Shown here: in pieces, positions 28,657 to 37,476 of the stretch | How the letters are laid out: each line of letters opens with the position of its first letter | Numbering within the stretch: the first letter of the stretch is position 1 | From: Xanthomarina spongicola | GTDB taxonomy: Bacteria; Bacteroidota; Bacteroidia; Flavobacteriales; Flavobacteriaceae | DNA length: 64,000 bases | Assembly: GCF_003148645.1 (NCBI RefSeq) | Contig: NZ_QGGP01000001.1 | Coordinates: 372,001-436,000 of the forward strand | Reading direction: 5' to 3' | The notes under the pieces: model-generated | Databases searched by the model: none | The model's input: the letters and a program-made list of their open reading frames with translations, nothing else | What the model was told of the DNA's origin: nothing | Translations under genes and position numbers: made by a program

Positions 28657-29185
28657 CATGTAATTCATAAAGTTCCATGTCTATTGGGTTTCTTCCGGAA
28701 GGTTTAAATTCATTTGTAAGTGTTTTAGACCACTTAAAACCACAACGCTCAGCTACATTAATACTACTAGCGTTTGTTTTATGAATAATAATTTGCAGCG
28801 TTTTTATACCTAAGTCTCTAAAAGCAAATTTGGTAAAAGCTTTAATGCTTTGTGTAATCCATCCTTTTCCAGAAAATTTTCTCCCAATACAATAAGCAAA
28901 TTCTCCTTGATTAATCTGGTAATCCAAATTTTTTAAAATCACTAAACCTGCTACCTTATTTGTGTCAATATCTTTTATAGCAAAAGTAAATTCTGTTTGA
29001 TCTTTTAGGGCTTTATTTTTTTTTAAAATATAATTTTCAGAATCTATTTCAGATAGATTTTGAGCTAAGGTTTTAGGTAAATACTCTTGAAAACTTTTAC
29101 CGTTATTTATCATTAAAGCACTTAAACTTGAAGCATCTTCGAGTTTAAGTGCTTCAAGTTTAAATGTTTCGGTAGAAAAAGTCAT
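28646..29185 (-). CDS. GNAT-family N-acetyltransferase (RimJ/RimL-like)
   Basis: 179 residues. GNAT fold with motif A YCIGRKFSGKGWITQSIKAF (acetyl-CoA binding, RxxGxG-like) and the typical C-terminal INVAERCGFKWSKTL. The family acetylates ribosomal-protein N-termini or small molecules; the substrate is not inferable. It lies between hemE (2-base gap) and hemF (overlap), an insertion common in flavobacterial hem operons. Confidence 0.85.
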   Translation of the reverse strand: MTFSTETFKLEALKLEDASSLSALMINNGKSFQEYLPKTLAQNLSEIDSENYILKKNKALKDQTEFTFAIKDIDTNKVAGLVILKNLDYQINQGEFAYCIGRKFSGKGWITQSIKAFTKFAFRDLGIKTLQIIIHKTNASSINVAERCGFKWSKTLTNEFKPSGRNPIDMELYELHDEK

Positions 29186-29187
29186 TT

Positions 29188-30213
29188 TTATACTTTGTAT
29201 TCTTTTACAGCATCTATAAATGCTTTGGCATTATCTAAAGGAATGTTTGGCAAAATACCATGACCTAAATTTACGATATATTTATCTTTTCCGAAATCGT
29301 TAATCATTTGATGTACCATTTTCTTAATTTCAGAAGGAGGAGAAAATAATCTTGTAGGATCAAAATTCCCTTGTAACGTGATGTTTCCACCAGTTAGATA
29401 ACGAGCATTTTGAGCCGAACAGGTCCAATCAACACCTAATGCAGAAGCACCAGATTTCGCCATTTCTCCAAGAGCAAACCAACACCCTTTTCCAAAAGCA
29501 ATTACAGGAGTTTCATCTTTTAAAGCATCAATAATTTGTTGGATATATTGCCAAGAAAACTCTTGATAATCTACAGGAGATAACATGCCTCCCCAAGAAT
29601 CGAAAACCTGAACAGCATTACAACCAGCTTTTACTTTTTCTTTTAAATAAGCGATGGTTGTATCTGTTATTTTTTGAAGTAACTGATGTGCAGCTATTGG
29701 GTTTGTAAAACAAAACTCTTTGGCTTTGTCGAAATTTTTACTGCCTTGACCTTGTACGCAATAGCATAGAATAGTCCATGGTGAACCTGCAAAACCAATA
29801 AGTGGAATTTCGTTGTTTAGTTTTTCTTTAGTTGCTTTTATAGCTTGATATACATAATCTAATTCTATAGTAACATCTGGTACTACAACATTATCTACAT
29901 CTTTTTGATTGCGAATAGGATTTGGCAAATAAGGCCCGAAATTTGGTTTCATTTGCACTTCTATATTCATTGCCTGAGGAATTACTAAAATGTCGCTAAA
30001 CAATATAGCTGCATCCATTCCGTATCTTCTAATTGGTTGAACTGTAATTTCACTAGCTAATTCAGGTGTCTGACAACGAGTAAAGAAATCGTATTTTTCT
30101 TTGATAGCCATAAATTCTGGCAAGTAACGTCCAGCTTGACGCATCATCCAAACTGGTGGACGATCTACCGTTTCTCCTTTTAAAGCTCTTAAAAATAAAT
30201 CGTTTTTAATCAT
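29188..30213 (-). CDS. hemE: uroporphyrinogen decarboxylase
   Basis: 341 residues. The N-terminal signature [16 protein letters not shown] is followed by [14 protein letters not shown] (catalytic Asp) and [13 protein letters not shown], and ends [11 protein letters not shown]. It removes four carboxyl groups from uroporphyrinogen III to give coproporphyrinogen III. Separated from hemCD by 103 bases that carry a hairpin and a dispersed repeat. Confidence 0.97.
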   Translation of the reverse strand: MIKNDLFLRALKGETVDRPPVWMMRQAGRYLPEFMAIKEKYDFFTRCQTPELASEITVQPIRRYGMDAAILFSDILVIPQAMNIEVQMKPNFGPYLPNPIRNQKDVDNVVVPDVTIELDYVYQAIKATKEKLNNEIPLIGFAGSPWTILCYCVQGQGSKNFDKAKEFCFTNPIAAHQLLQKITDTTIAYLKEKVKAGCNAVQVFDSWGGMLSPVDYQEFSWQYIQQIIDALKDETPVIAFGKGCWFALGEMAKSGASALGVDWTCSAQNARYLTGGNITLQGNFDPTRLFSPPSEIKKMVHQMINDFGKDKYIVNLGHGILPNIPLDNAKAFIDAVKEYKV

Positions 30214-30282
30214 AATTTTTATTATTCTTCTTTCTCCTAAGGAGAAAAAACAGGAATTTGTTTAATCTAACTACTTAAAAAT

Positions 30283-30310
30283 TGAGATGCTTAGACAAGC
30301 TAAGCATGAC
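30283..30310. repeat. palindromic intergenic repeat between hemCD and hemE
   Basis: ATGCTTAG (30287-30294) and CTAAGCAT (30300-30307) form an 8-bp inverted repeat inside GAGATGCTTAGACAAGC and what follows, a form of a common flavobacterial intergenic element. A small TTCTCC/GGAGAA hairpin lies just left of it. It may lower hemE expression relative to hemCD. Confidence 0.5.
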
Positions 30311-30316
30311 AATGGT

Positions 30317-31897
30317 TTATATATAATGTTCGTTCACTAACTCTATAACGCTTTCAACCGTTGGGACCTTTGCAACTCTAACATCTTTAAAATGTTTTTT
30401 TGCTTCTAAGGCTGTTGTTTCTCCAATACAAAAAGCAATACCAATTCCATGGTTCTTCTTAATAAAGCTTTGTACTGTTGAAGGACTGTAAAACATAATA
30501 CCTTCAATATTTTTATCTATTTCAAAGGCATCATACTTGGTTTGATAGGCTTCAATTTCGTTGACTTTTATTTTGTTTTCATTTAAAATAATAGGAATAT
30601 AATCTAATCTTAAATCGCTACAAAAATAAGTAACTTCTGTACCATCTATATATTCAACTAAATAGTTAGCTAAATCTTTAGCATTATTTTCTGAATGGGT
30701 TACTTTACCAATTCGTTTTTCGACCATACGTTTGGTTCTACGACCAACACAATAAATGTTTTCGAATTGTATTTCTTCTGCAGGACAATTGGTTAAAATT
30801 GCTTCTACGGCATTTTTACTAGTAATAATAGCGTTCTTTATTGGTGCTTTTAAAACAGCTAGCGAAATTCTATTTAAACTTATTTTTACAGCATCATTAC
30901 TTGTTGCAGAAATTCCATCGTTAAATAATTGTGTTTGCCCTTCTGTTAAAGATTTTGTAGAGTAAATATTGGTTTTTTTATTTTGGTTTTTAATACTATC
31001 CATTAAGGTTTTTCCACCTCTTTCAATAATGTAATTAGAACAGAATTGCGCAATATTATGATGTCCACCAAGCTTTTCAGTTTTAGTTACTTCAATTTTC
31101 TTAGAACCATCTGGACTTAATAAAACACCTTTAAAAACAACTTCTTCGTTTTTATTAATATAGGCCAAAGCACCAATTGGTGCAGAACATCCACCTTCAA
31201 GTAAATTTAAAAACTTACGTTCTATGGTAGTACAGATTTCGGTTTCTTCATCATTAATTTCGGCACAAATGGCTCTTATATCTTCATCTTCTTTTAAAGC
31301 AGTAACCATGATGGCGCCTTGTGCTGGAGCAGGAATCATCCAATCTAAATTTATAGATTCTTCGGGTCTAATATCTAACCTACCTAATCCTGCAGCAGCA
31401 AAAATGGCTCCATTCCAATTCTTATTATCTTCTAGTTTTTGCAATCTTAAATTAACATTACCTCTTAAACCTACTACTGTATGAGTTGGATACCTGTTTA
31501 ACCATTGCGCACGACGACGAAGACTTCCAGTTGCAATTATAGCCTCTTTATGCGATAAAAATTCTTCATTATTTTTAAAAACCAGCGTGTCTTTAATATT
31601 CCCACGTTTTATTACTGCAGCTTGTACAATACCAATAGGTAAAATTGTAGGGACATCTTTTAAAGAATGAACAGCGATATCAATATCGTTGTTTAGCATA
31701 GCAATATCCAGAGTTTTTGTAAAAGCACCTGTTATACCAAGTTCATGTAAGGGTCTGTCTAAAACTAAATCGCCAGTAGATTTTACTGGAACGAGCTCTG
31801 TTTTATGACCTAATTTTTCTAATATATTTTGTACTGTTTTGGCTTGCCATAGTGCTAATTGACTATCTCGAGTACCAATTCTAATTGTTTTAGACAT
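30317..31897 (-). CDS. hemC: HemC-HemD fusion: hydroxymethylbilane synthase / uroporphyrinogen-III synthase
   Basis: 526 residues. Residues 1-305 are HemC: IRIGTRDSQLALWQA, TGAFTKTLDIAML, HSLKDVPT, and the dipyrromethane-binding Cys237 in LLEGGCSAPIGA. Residues about 315-526 match the HemD fold (NAIITSKNAVEAI, YCVGRRTKRMVE, GIMFYSPSTVQSF, AFCIGETTALEAKKH). One chain would thus link four porphobilinogens and close the ring as uroporphyrinogen III. The fusion explains the missing separate hemD and is seen in other Flavobacteriaceae. It lies 83 bases after hemA. Confidence 0.94.
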   Translation of the reverse strand: MSKTIRIGTRDSQLALWQAKTVQNILEKLGHKTELVPVKSTGDLVLDRPLHELGITGAFTKTLDIAMLNNDIDIAVHSLKDVPTILPIGIVQAAVIKRGNIKDTLVFKNNEEFLSHKEAIIATGSLRRRAQWLNRYPTHTVVGLRGNVNLRLQKLEDNKNWNGAIFAAAGLGRLDIRPEESINLDWMIPAPAQGAIMVTALKEDEDIRAICAEINDEETEICTTIERKFLNLLEGGCSAPIGALAYINKNEEVVFKGVLLSPDGSKKIEVTKTEKLGGHHNIAQFCSNYIIERGGKTLMDSIKNQNKKTNIYSTKSLTEGQTQLFNDGISATSNDAVKISLNRISLAVLKAPIKNAIITSKNAVEAILTNCPAEEIQFENIYCVGRRTKRMVEKRIGKVTHSENNAKDLANYLVEYIDGTEVTYFCSDLRLDYIPIILNENKIKVNEIEAYQTKYDAFEIDKNIEGIMFYSPSTVQSFIKKNHGIGIAFCIGETTALEAKKHFKDVRVAKVPTVESVIELVNEHYI

Positions 31898-31980
31898 GTT
31901 TTATAGTTTCATCTGAAAGATGATTTTTATTAAGATAACAAAGGTAACAACTTTTAAAGATTCTAACTTCAACGCCATGA

Positions 31981-33240
31981 TTATATAGTTGCAGTTGCAT
32001 CTAACTGAAATACCTTCTTAATTAATTCAAGGCTTTCGTCTGTAGGAATTGCATCATCTTTTAAATGATGCGCAAAATGATTGGTTATTTTTTGTATGAT
32101 ATTATTGCTGATTAATTCTGCTTGTTCTTCGTTAAAACCAGAAAGTTTTTTACGTTGTGTGTCTAATTCAGCTATTTTGAAATCGTTTAATTTTAATTTT
32201 AAAGCTTTAATGGTTGGAGCAAATTTTCTGGTTTCTAACCAAGAATTAAACTCAGCTTCAACTTCTTGTATAATTTGTTTAGCAAGAGGAATTTGTGCTT
32301 TACGTTTTTCTAAAGTGTCGTCTGTAATTTGAGATAAATCGTCTAAATGAATTAAACTTACTTGCTCTAAATCTGTGACATTTAGATGCACATTTCTTGG
32401 AATGGATAAGTCTAATATCAATAAAGGTTTTTTAGATTGAATCAAGTGTTTGTCAACCGTTGGATTTTGAGCTCCAGTGGCAACTATTAAAACATCTGTC
32501 TGATTGATTTCTTCTTGTAAATTAGCATAATCTTTAACTAATAAATTGAACTTTCCAGCTACTTCTTCGGCTTTGTTTTTTGTTCTATTAATTAAAGTTA
32601 TATGTTTGTTTTTGGTGTGCTTTACTAAGTTTTCGCAGGTATTCCTTCCAATTTTTCCAGTCCCAAAAAGCAAGATGTTTTTATCTGTTACATTCTCTAT
32701 ATTACTCATAATATATTGAACCGAAGCAAATGATACCGAAGTAGCTCCAGAAGAAATATTTGTTTCTGTTTTTATGCGTTTACTAGCTTGAATAACAGCA
32801 TTAATTAAACGCTCCATAAAGGCATTTAATAAGTTTTCTTTTTTCGAGTTTCTAGTACTTGTTTTAAGTTGACTAATTATTTCGAAATCGCCAAGAATTT
32901 GACTATCCAATCCAGAACCAACTTTAAACATATGCGAAACAGCCTCTTTGCCTTTATAGATATAAGCTACATTTTGAAACTCATCAACTGTTCCTTTTGT
33001 GTTTTCACATAATAATTTAATAAGTTGATAAGGATGTTCTGCAAAACCATAAATTTCGGTTCTGTTGCAAGTAGACGTTACAATTAAACTTTCAAGACCA
33101 GCTTCTTTAGCTTGTTGTAATAAATTAGCTTTGGCTTGTTCGTCTAAACTAAAATGACCTCTAATTTCGGCATCAGCTTTTTTATAACTTAAACCAATGG
33201 CGTAGAAGTATGTTGTTTTGGATGTGTTCATATATTCCAT
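31981..33240 (-). CDS. hemA: glutamyl-tRNA reductase
   Basis: 419 residues. Catalytic Cys58 in TSTCNRTEIYGF, then KEAVSHMFKVGSGLDSQILGD, the NADPH-binding LLFGTGKIGRN, and a C-terminal dimerisation helix region. It reduces glutamyl-tRNA to glutamate-1-semialdehyde, the committed and usually regulated step of C5-pathway heme synthesis. A second ATG three codons in (33231) is an alternative start. An exact -7 element lies at 33263-33270. It heads the minus-strand heme operon and is divergent from an AraC-type regulator. Confidence 0.96.
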   Translation of the reverse strand: MEYMNTSKTTYFYAIGLSYKKADAEIRGHFSLDEQAKANLLQQAKEAGLESLIVTSTCNRTEIYGFAEHPYQLIKLLCENTKGTVDEFQNVAYIYKGKEAVSHMFKVGSGLDSQILGDFEIISQLKTSTRNSKKENLLNAFMERLINAVIQASKRIKTETNISSGATSVSFASVQYIMSNIENVTDKNILLFGTGKIGRNTCENLVKHTKNKHITLINRTKNKAEEVAGKFNLLVKDYANLQEEINQTDVLIVATGAQNPTVDKHLIQSKKPLLILDLSIPRNVHLNVTDLEQVSLIHLDDLSQITDDTLEKRKAQIPLAKQIIQEVEAEFNSWLETRKFAPTIKALKLKLNDFKIAELDTQRKKLSGFNEEQAELISNNIIQKITNHFAHHLKDDAIPTDESLELIKKVFQLDATATI

Positions 33241-33262
33241 ACCTGACTTGGGAATTATGAAG

Positions 33263-33270
33263 CAAATGTA
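33263..33270 (-). promoter_or_regulatory. -7 element of the hemA operon
   Basis: CAAATGTA on plus is TACATTTG on minus, an exact TAnnTTTG match. The expected transcript start is about 15-20 bases before the hemA ATG. Confidence 0.6.
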
Positions 33271-33349
33271 AATTTATGTTTAGATAAAAAGTAACGCTCA
33301 AAGAACATTTAGTATCGCTACTCGATTTTTAACTTTATTTTTTAAGATA

Positions 33350-33372
33350 ATATGATAAATGTCATATTTTTG
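33350..33372 (+). promoter_or_regulatory. palindrome overlapping the AraC-gene -7 element
   Basis: ATATGATAAATGTCATAT at 33350-33367 is an 18-bp palindrome (ATATGA-N6-TCATAT) holding an FNR/Crp-like TGAT-N4-GTCA core. It overlaps the exact -7 element TATTTTTG at 33365-33372, so a bound protein would more likely repress the AraC gene. It lies 85 bases beyond the hemA -7 element. Confidence 0.45.
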
Positions 33373-33428
33373 CCCTTATATCAATACTTTTAAACGATTT
33401 AGTTTAGAATGAATCTAAATAAATAAAA

Positions 33429-34337
33429 ATGAATCCAAGTTTTAATGTAGATAAAAATATCGCTAAAGGTGCTTTTGATGAAGTAGAAATAGACAAAGAT
33501 TTTTTTGTTTTAACTTATCAAAATGAAAGTGGTGTTTTAGAAACTCTTGAGCGCGAGATAGATAGTAGTTTTATTCAATTTCATTATTGCGTAAAAGGTT
33601 CTAGTAAATTTATTTTTAATGATGGACGTTATGCCTTGGATATACAAGATGAGAATTCGCTATTGCTTTATAATCCACAACGCGATTTGCCTATACATTT
33701 AGTTGTAAATCCAAATTCTTGGTTGGTTTCGGTATTGATTTCAATAAAAAAGTTTCACAGTTTATTTTCTCAAGAAGCAGATTATATCACGTTTTTAAGT
33801 GATGACAATAAGGATAAGAAATATTATAAAGACGGAAAAATATCGCCATCTATGGCAATTGTTTTAAATCAGTTGATAAATTTCAATTTAAACACGTCCA
33901 TTAAAAACTTATATTTTAAAGGAAAAGCCTACGAACTATTGAGTTTATATTTTAATAGAAGTGAAGATGCTAACGTTGAACAATGCCCTTTTTTAGTAGA
34001 TGAAACCAATGTAATAAAAATTAGAAAAGCTAAAGAAATTATTATTTCTAGAATGGCAGAACCTCCATCACTTCAGGAGTTAGCAGATGAAATTCAAATA
34101 AGTTTAAAAAAATTAAAAGAAGGTTTTAAAGAAATTTATGGCGATTCTGTTTTTAGCTTTTTATTCGATTATAAAATGGAATTTGCTAGAAAGCTCTTAG
34201 AATCTGGTGGTTATAATGTAAACGAAGTTGGATTAAAAGTTGGTTATAGTACATCCAGCCATTTTATTTCTGCCTTTAAAAAGAAATATGGAACAACTCC
34301 AAAAAAATATATAATGTCGGTATCTTCGCAGGCGTAA
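33429..34337 (+). CDS. AraC-family transcriptional regulator
   Basis: 302 residues. An N-terminal sensor-like beta domain (about 1-170) with no recognised ligand motif is followed by a C-terminal double HTH (about 200-300): SLQELADEIQISLKKLKEGF and VNEVGLKVGYSTSSHFISAF, ending YGTTPKKY. It sits between hemA (divergent) and hemH (same strand, 46 bases downstream), so control of heme synthesis is a reasonable inference. Similar AraC genes often lie beside hemA/hemH in Flavobacteriaceae. Confidence 0.88.
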   Translation: MNPSFNVDKNIAKGAFDEVEIDKDFFVLTYQNESGVLETLEREIDSSFIQFHYCVKGSSKFIFNDGRYALDIQDENSLLLYNPQRDLPIHLVVNPNSWLVSVLISIKKFHSLFSQEADYITFLSDDNKDKKYYKDGKISPSMAIVLNQLINFNLNTSIKNLYFKGKAYELLSLYFNRSEDANVEQCPFLVDETNVIKIRKAKEIIISRMAEPPSLQELADEIQISLKKLKEGFKEIYGDSVFSFLFDYKMEFARKLLESGGYNVNEVGLKVGYSTSSHFISAFKKKYGTTPKKYIMSVSSQA

Positions 34338-34361
34338 TTTTTTAGTTAGTAAATTAAGAAA

Positions 34362-34375
34362 TCCACTTTAGTGGA
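34362..34375 (+). other. small hairpin just before hemH
   Basis: TCCACT and AGTGGA pair around TT, 9 bases before the hemH ATG at 34384. It could affect ribosome access or be a weak 3' structure of the AraC mRNA. Confidence 0.3.
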
Positions 34376-34383
34376 ACATGTAT

Positions 34384-35415
34384 ATGAAAGGAATATTATT
34401 TGTAAATCTTGGTTCTCCAGAAAGCCCTAATCCAAAAGATGTAAAAAAATATTTGGGAGAGTTTTTAATGGACGAACGTGTTATTGATGTCCCACTTTGG
34501 GCAAGAACACTTCTTGTAAAAGGAATTATTTTAAACACAAGACCAAAAGCTTCTGCTGCTGCCTATCAAAAAATATGGTGGGAAGAAGGTTCTCCATTAA
34601 TTGTAATTTCTGAAAGATTACAGAAGAAGGTTCAAAAGAGAATTATGTATCCTGTAGCTTTAGCTATGCGTTATGGAAGTATGACCATAAAAAAAGGATT
34701 GCAAGAATTAGTTGATAAAGGTGTAGATGAGGTATTACTTATTCCTTTATATCCACAGTTTGCCATGGCAACAACCGAAACTATTTTAGTATTAACCGAA
34801 GAAATAAGGAAAGCTGATTTTCCAAATTTGAAAATTACAGATCTTCCTGCTTTTTATAACAATAAAGAATATATTGAGGTGCTTTCTGAAAGCATTTCGA
34901 AACATTTAGAAGGAAAAACACCAGAACACTTATTATTTTCTTATCATGGTGTTCCAGAACGACATATTTTTAAAAGCGATGTTACTAATTCTCATTGTAA
35001 AATAGATAAAAGTTGTTGTACAAAACCCTCAAGTGCTCATGAGTTTTGTTACAGACATCAATGTCTAGAAGTTACTAGACTAGTTGCAAAAAAATTAAAC
35101 TTAAAACCAAATACATTTTCAACTAGTTTTCAATCTAGATTAGGATTTGATCCATGGTTGCAGCCATATACAGATAGAACTATTGAACGTTTAGGCAAAC
35201 AAGGCATAAAAAATATGGCTATTGTTACTCCAGCTTTTGTTAGCGATTGCTTAGAAACTCTTGAAGAAATAGCCATGGAAGGACAAGAGATATTTCATGA
35301 AATTGGAGGTGAAGAATTTACAACCGTTCCTTGTTTAAACGATGATGATCCATGGATAGATTTACTTACTAAATGGATATTAAATTGGGCAGAACCTGAA
35401 AACCTACCAGTTTAA
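34384..35415 (+). CDS. hemH: ferrochelatase
   Basis: 343 residues from the ATG at 34384 (one two codons earlier is possible). Motifs: GILFVNLGSPESPN, LLFSYHGVPERH with the metal-site His, and TPAFVSDCLETLEEI. A segment between about 200 and 225 carries five cysteines (SHCKIDKSCC, FCYRHQC), as in bacterial ferrochelatases with an internal [2Fe-2S] cluster; that the cluster exists here is inference. It inserts Fe2+ into the porphyrin ring. Its stop overlaps the MATE start (TAATG at 35413-35417). Confidence 0.95.
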   Translation: MKGILFVNLGSPESPNPKDVKKYLGEFLMDERVIDVPLWARTLLVKGIILNTRPKASAAAYQKIWWEEGSPLIVISERLQKKVQKRIMYPVALAMRYGSMTIKKGLQELVDKGVDEVLLIPLYPQFAMATTETILVLTEEIRKADFPNLKITDLPAFYNNKEYIEVLSESISKHLEGKTPEHLLFSYHGVPERHIFKSDVTNSHCKIDKSCCTKPSSAHEFCYRHQCLEVTRLVAKKLNLKPNTFSTSFQSRLGFDPWLQPYTDRTIERLGKQGIKNMAIVTPAFVSDCLETLEEIAMEGQEIFHEIGGEEFTTVPCLNDDDPWIDLLTKWILNWAEPENLPV

Positions 35416-36776
35416 TGGCTAAAGTATCTTCACAAGATTTAGGCACACAACCCATTGGAAAACTACTTGTAAAACAAGCCGTTCCAGCTTCTATAGGTAT
35501 TTTAGTGATGTCGTTAAATATTCTTGTGGATACCATTTTTGTTGGAAATTGGATTGGATCTACAGCTATAGCTGCTATAAATGTGGTATTACCTGTTTCC
35601 TTTTTTATTGCTGCATTAGGAATGTCTATTGGTATTGGAGGTTCTTCTATTATTTCTAGAGCTCTTGGTGGAGACAAACCCGAAAAAGCATTAAAAACCT
35701 TTGGTAATCAAATAACCTTAACGCTTTTGTTTACGGTTACTCTAGTTGTTTTTGGACTGTATTATGTAGATTCAATTATCCCAGCATTTGGAGGAAAAGG
35801 AGCCATTTTCGAACCTGCAAAAATATATTATACAATTGTACTTTATGGTGTGCCTTTTCTAGCCTTGTGCATGATGGGAAATACCGTAATTAGAGCCGAA
35901 GGCAAACCAAAATTCGCCATGTATGCTATGATGATTCCTTCGGTTGGGAACTTAATTCTCGATTACTTATTTATCAATGTATTAGACTTTGGTATGGAAG
36001 GTGCAGCTTGGGCTACTACAGCTTCCTATTTGTTATGCTTTGCATTTATTTTCTGGTATTTCCTTTCAAAAAATTCAGAATTAAAAATTAAGTTTTCACA
36101 TTTTGGTCTTCAAAAAAGTATAGTTAAAGAAATTGGTTCTTTAGGATTTGTAACACTTGCAAGACAAGCTGTTGTTAGTATTACCTATCTGTTTATGAAC
36201 AATATTCTCTACGATTTAGGTGGAGAATCTTCAGTAACTGCTTATGCTATTGTTGGAAGAATGCTCATGTTTGCCTTATTTCCAGTGTTTGGTATTACAC
36301 AAGGGTTTTTGCCAATAGCTGGTTTTAACTATGGAGCTGCTAAATATTCAAGAGTTAGAGAATCTATTAATACTGCTATAAAATATGCTGTATTTTTAGC
36401 AACGGTTATATTCATACTTCTTATGATTTTTCCTGAAGCAATAACAAGGCTATTTACTAATGATGCTGAGGTGATTAAAGAAACACCAAGTGCTATGAGA
36501 TGGGTTTTTGCAGCTACGCCAATTATTGCTATTCAACTTATTGGAGCAGCTTATTTTCAAGCTATTGGCAAAGCCATTCCAGCTCTTTTATTAACATTAA
36601 CCAGACAAGGCTTTTTCTTTATTCCTTTAATTTTAATTCTGCCTATGTTTTATGGCGAATTAGGTGTTTGGATGTCCTTTCCAATTTCAGATATATTAGC
36701 AACTATAGTCACAGCATATTATTTAAATAAGGAAGTAAAATCTACCTTATTAAATAAACTAGTTGAAAAAGAATAA
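35415..36776 (+). CDS. MATE-family efflux transporter
   Basis: 453 residues with about 12 hydrophobic segments in two similar halves, starting with LLVKQAVPASIGILVMSLN, a typical MATE start, and GGSSIISRALGG. The second half has GITQGFLPIAGFNYGA. MATE proteins export cationic compounds using Na+ or H+. Translational coupling to hemH raises the idea of porphyrin or heme-intermediate export, but no evidence in sequence shows this. Confidence 0.9.
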   Translation: MAKVSSQDLGTQPIGKLLVKQAVPASIGILVMSLNILVDTIFVGNWIGSTAIAAINVVLPVSFFIAALGMSIGIGGSSIISRALGGDKPEKALKTFGNQITLTLLFTVTLVVFGLYYVDSIIPAFGGKGAIFEPAKIYYTIVLYGVPFLALCMMGNTVIRAEGKPKFAMYAMMIPSVGNLILDYLFINVLDFGMEGAAWATTASYLLCFAFIFWYFLSKNSELKIKFSHFGLQKSIVKEIGSLGFVTLARQAVVSITYLFMNNILYDLGGESSVTAYAIVGRMLMFALFPVFGITQGFLPIAGFNYGAAKYSRVRESINTAIKYAVFLATVIFILLMIFPEAITRLFTNDAEVIKETPSAMRWVFAATPIIAIQLIGAAYFQAIGKAIPALLLTLTRQGFFFIPLILILPMFYGELGVWMSFPISDILATIVTAYYLNKEVKSTLLNKLVEKE

Positions 36777-36789
36777 TTACATTTAAACA

Positions 36790-37338
36790 GTGGAATACTA
36801 TAACTACATAAAATCGCTTCATCTTATTTTTGTCATAACATGGTTTGCAGGCTTGTTCTACATTCCAAGATTATTTGTTTATCAAATTGAAGCTTTCCAT
36901 AAACCATCACCAGAAAAAGAAATACTTGGAAAGCAACTAAAACTTATGGCAAAAAGACTGTGGCATATTATTACCTGGCCTTCAGCAATATTAGCGACCA
37001 TTTTTGCAGTTTGGTTGTTAATTTTACAACCACAATGGTTACAACAACCTTGGATGCTTGTAAAATTAGGGTTTGTTTTGCTTTTATTCATCTATCATTT
37101 TATAACACATATTTATTATAAGCAATTGCAAAAAGACGATGTTAGAAAATCTTCTAATTACATGAGACTATGGAACGAAGGAGCCACATTTATTCTATTT
37201 GCAGTCATCTTTTTAGTTATTTTAAAAAGTGCCATAAACTGGGTATTTGGCGTTGTTGGAATTTTTGTTTTAGGCATTTTACTAATGTTGGGTTTTAAAC
37301 TTTATAAAAACATACGTTCTAAAAATCCAGATGTATAA
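36790..37338 (+). CDS. hemJ: protoporphyrinogen oxidase HemJ
   Basis: 182 residues from a GTG start (36790); no earlier ATG keeps the family start YIKSLHLIFVITWFAGLFYI with its conserved His. Four to five membrane helices; conserved LGKQLKLMAKRLWHIITWP and WMLVKLGFVLLLFIYH with the Lys and His of the family. HemJ oxidises protoporphyrinogen IX to protoporphyrin IX in the membrane, so with HemF and HemH it completes the late steps encoded here. It lies 13 bases after the MATE gene. Confidence 0.9.
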   Translation: MEYYNYIKSLHLIFVITWFAGLFYIPRLFVYQIEAFHKPSPEKEILGKQLKLMAKRLWHIITWPSAILATIFAVWLLILQPQWLQQPWMLVKLGFVLLLFIYHFITHIYYKQLQKDDVRKSSNYMRLWNEGATFILFAVIFLVILKSAINWVFGVVGIFVLGILLMLGFKLYKNIRSKNPDV

Positions 37339-37476
37339 TTCTAAACTGAAAACATCAAATTTCAAACATTAAATACTATAACTTAATCCTTAGATTTTAA
37401 AAAATGATTTTTTGAGAACAGCTCGAAGGGTATTTGGAGCGATTATTGTTATATTTATCGAAGCACAAATTTAACT

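Noticed and set aside
34362-34375. Riboswitch before hemH
   Set aside because: Only a 6-bp hairpin is present; there is no conserved aptamer-like structure.
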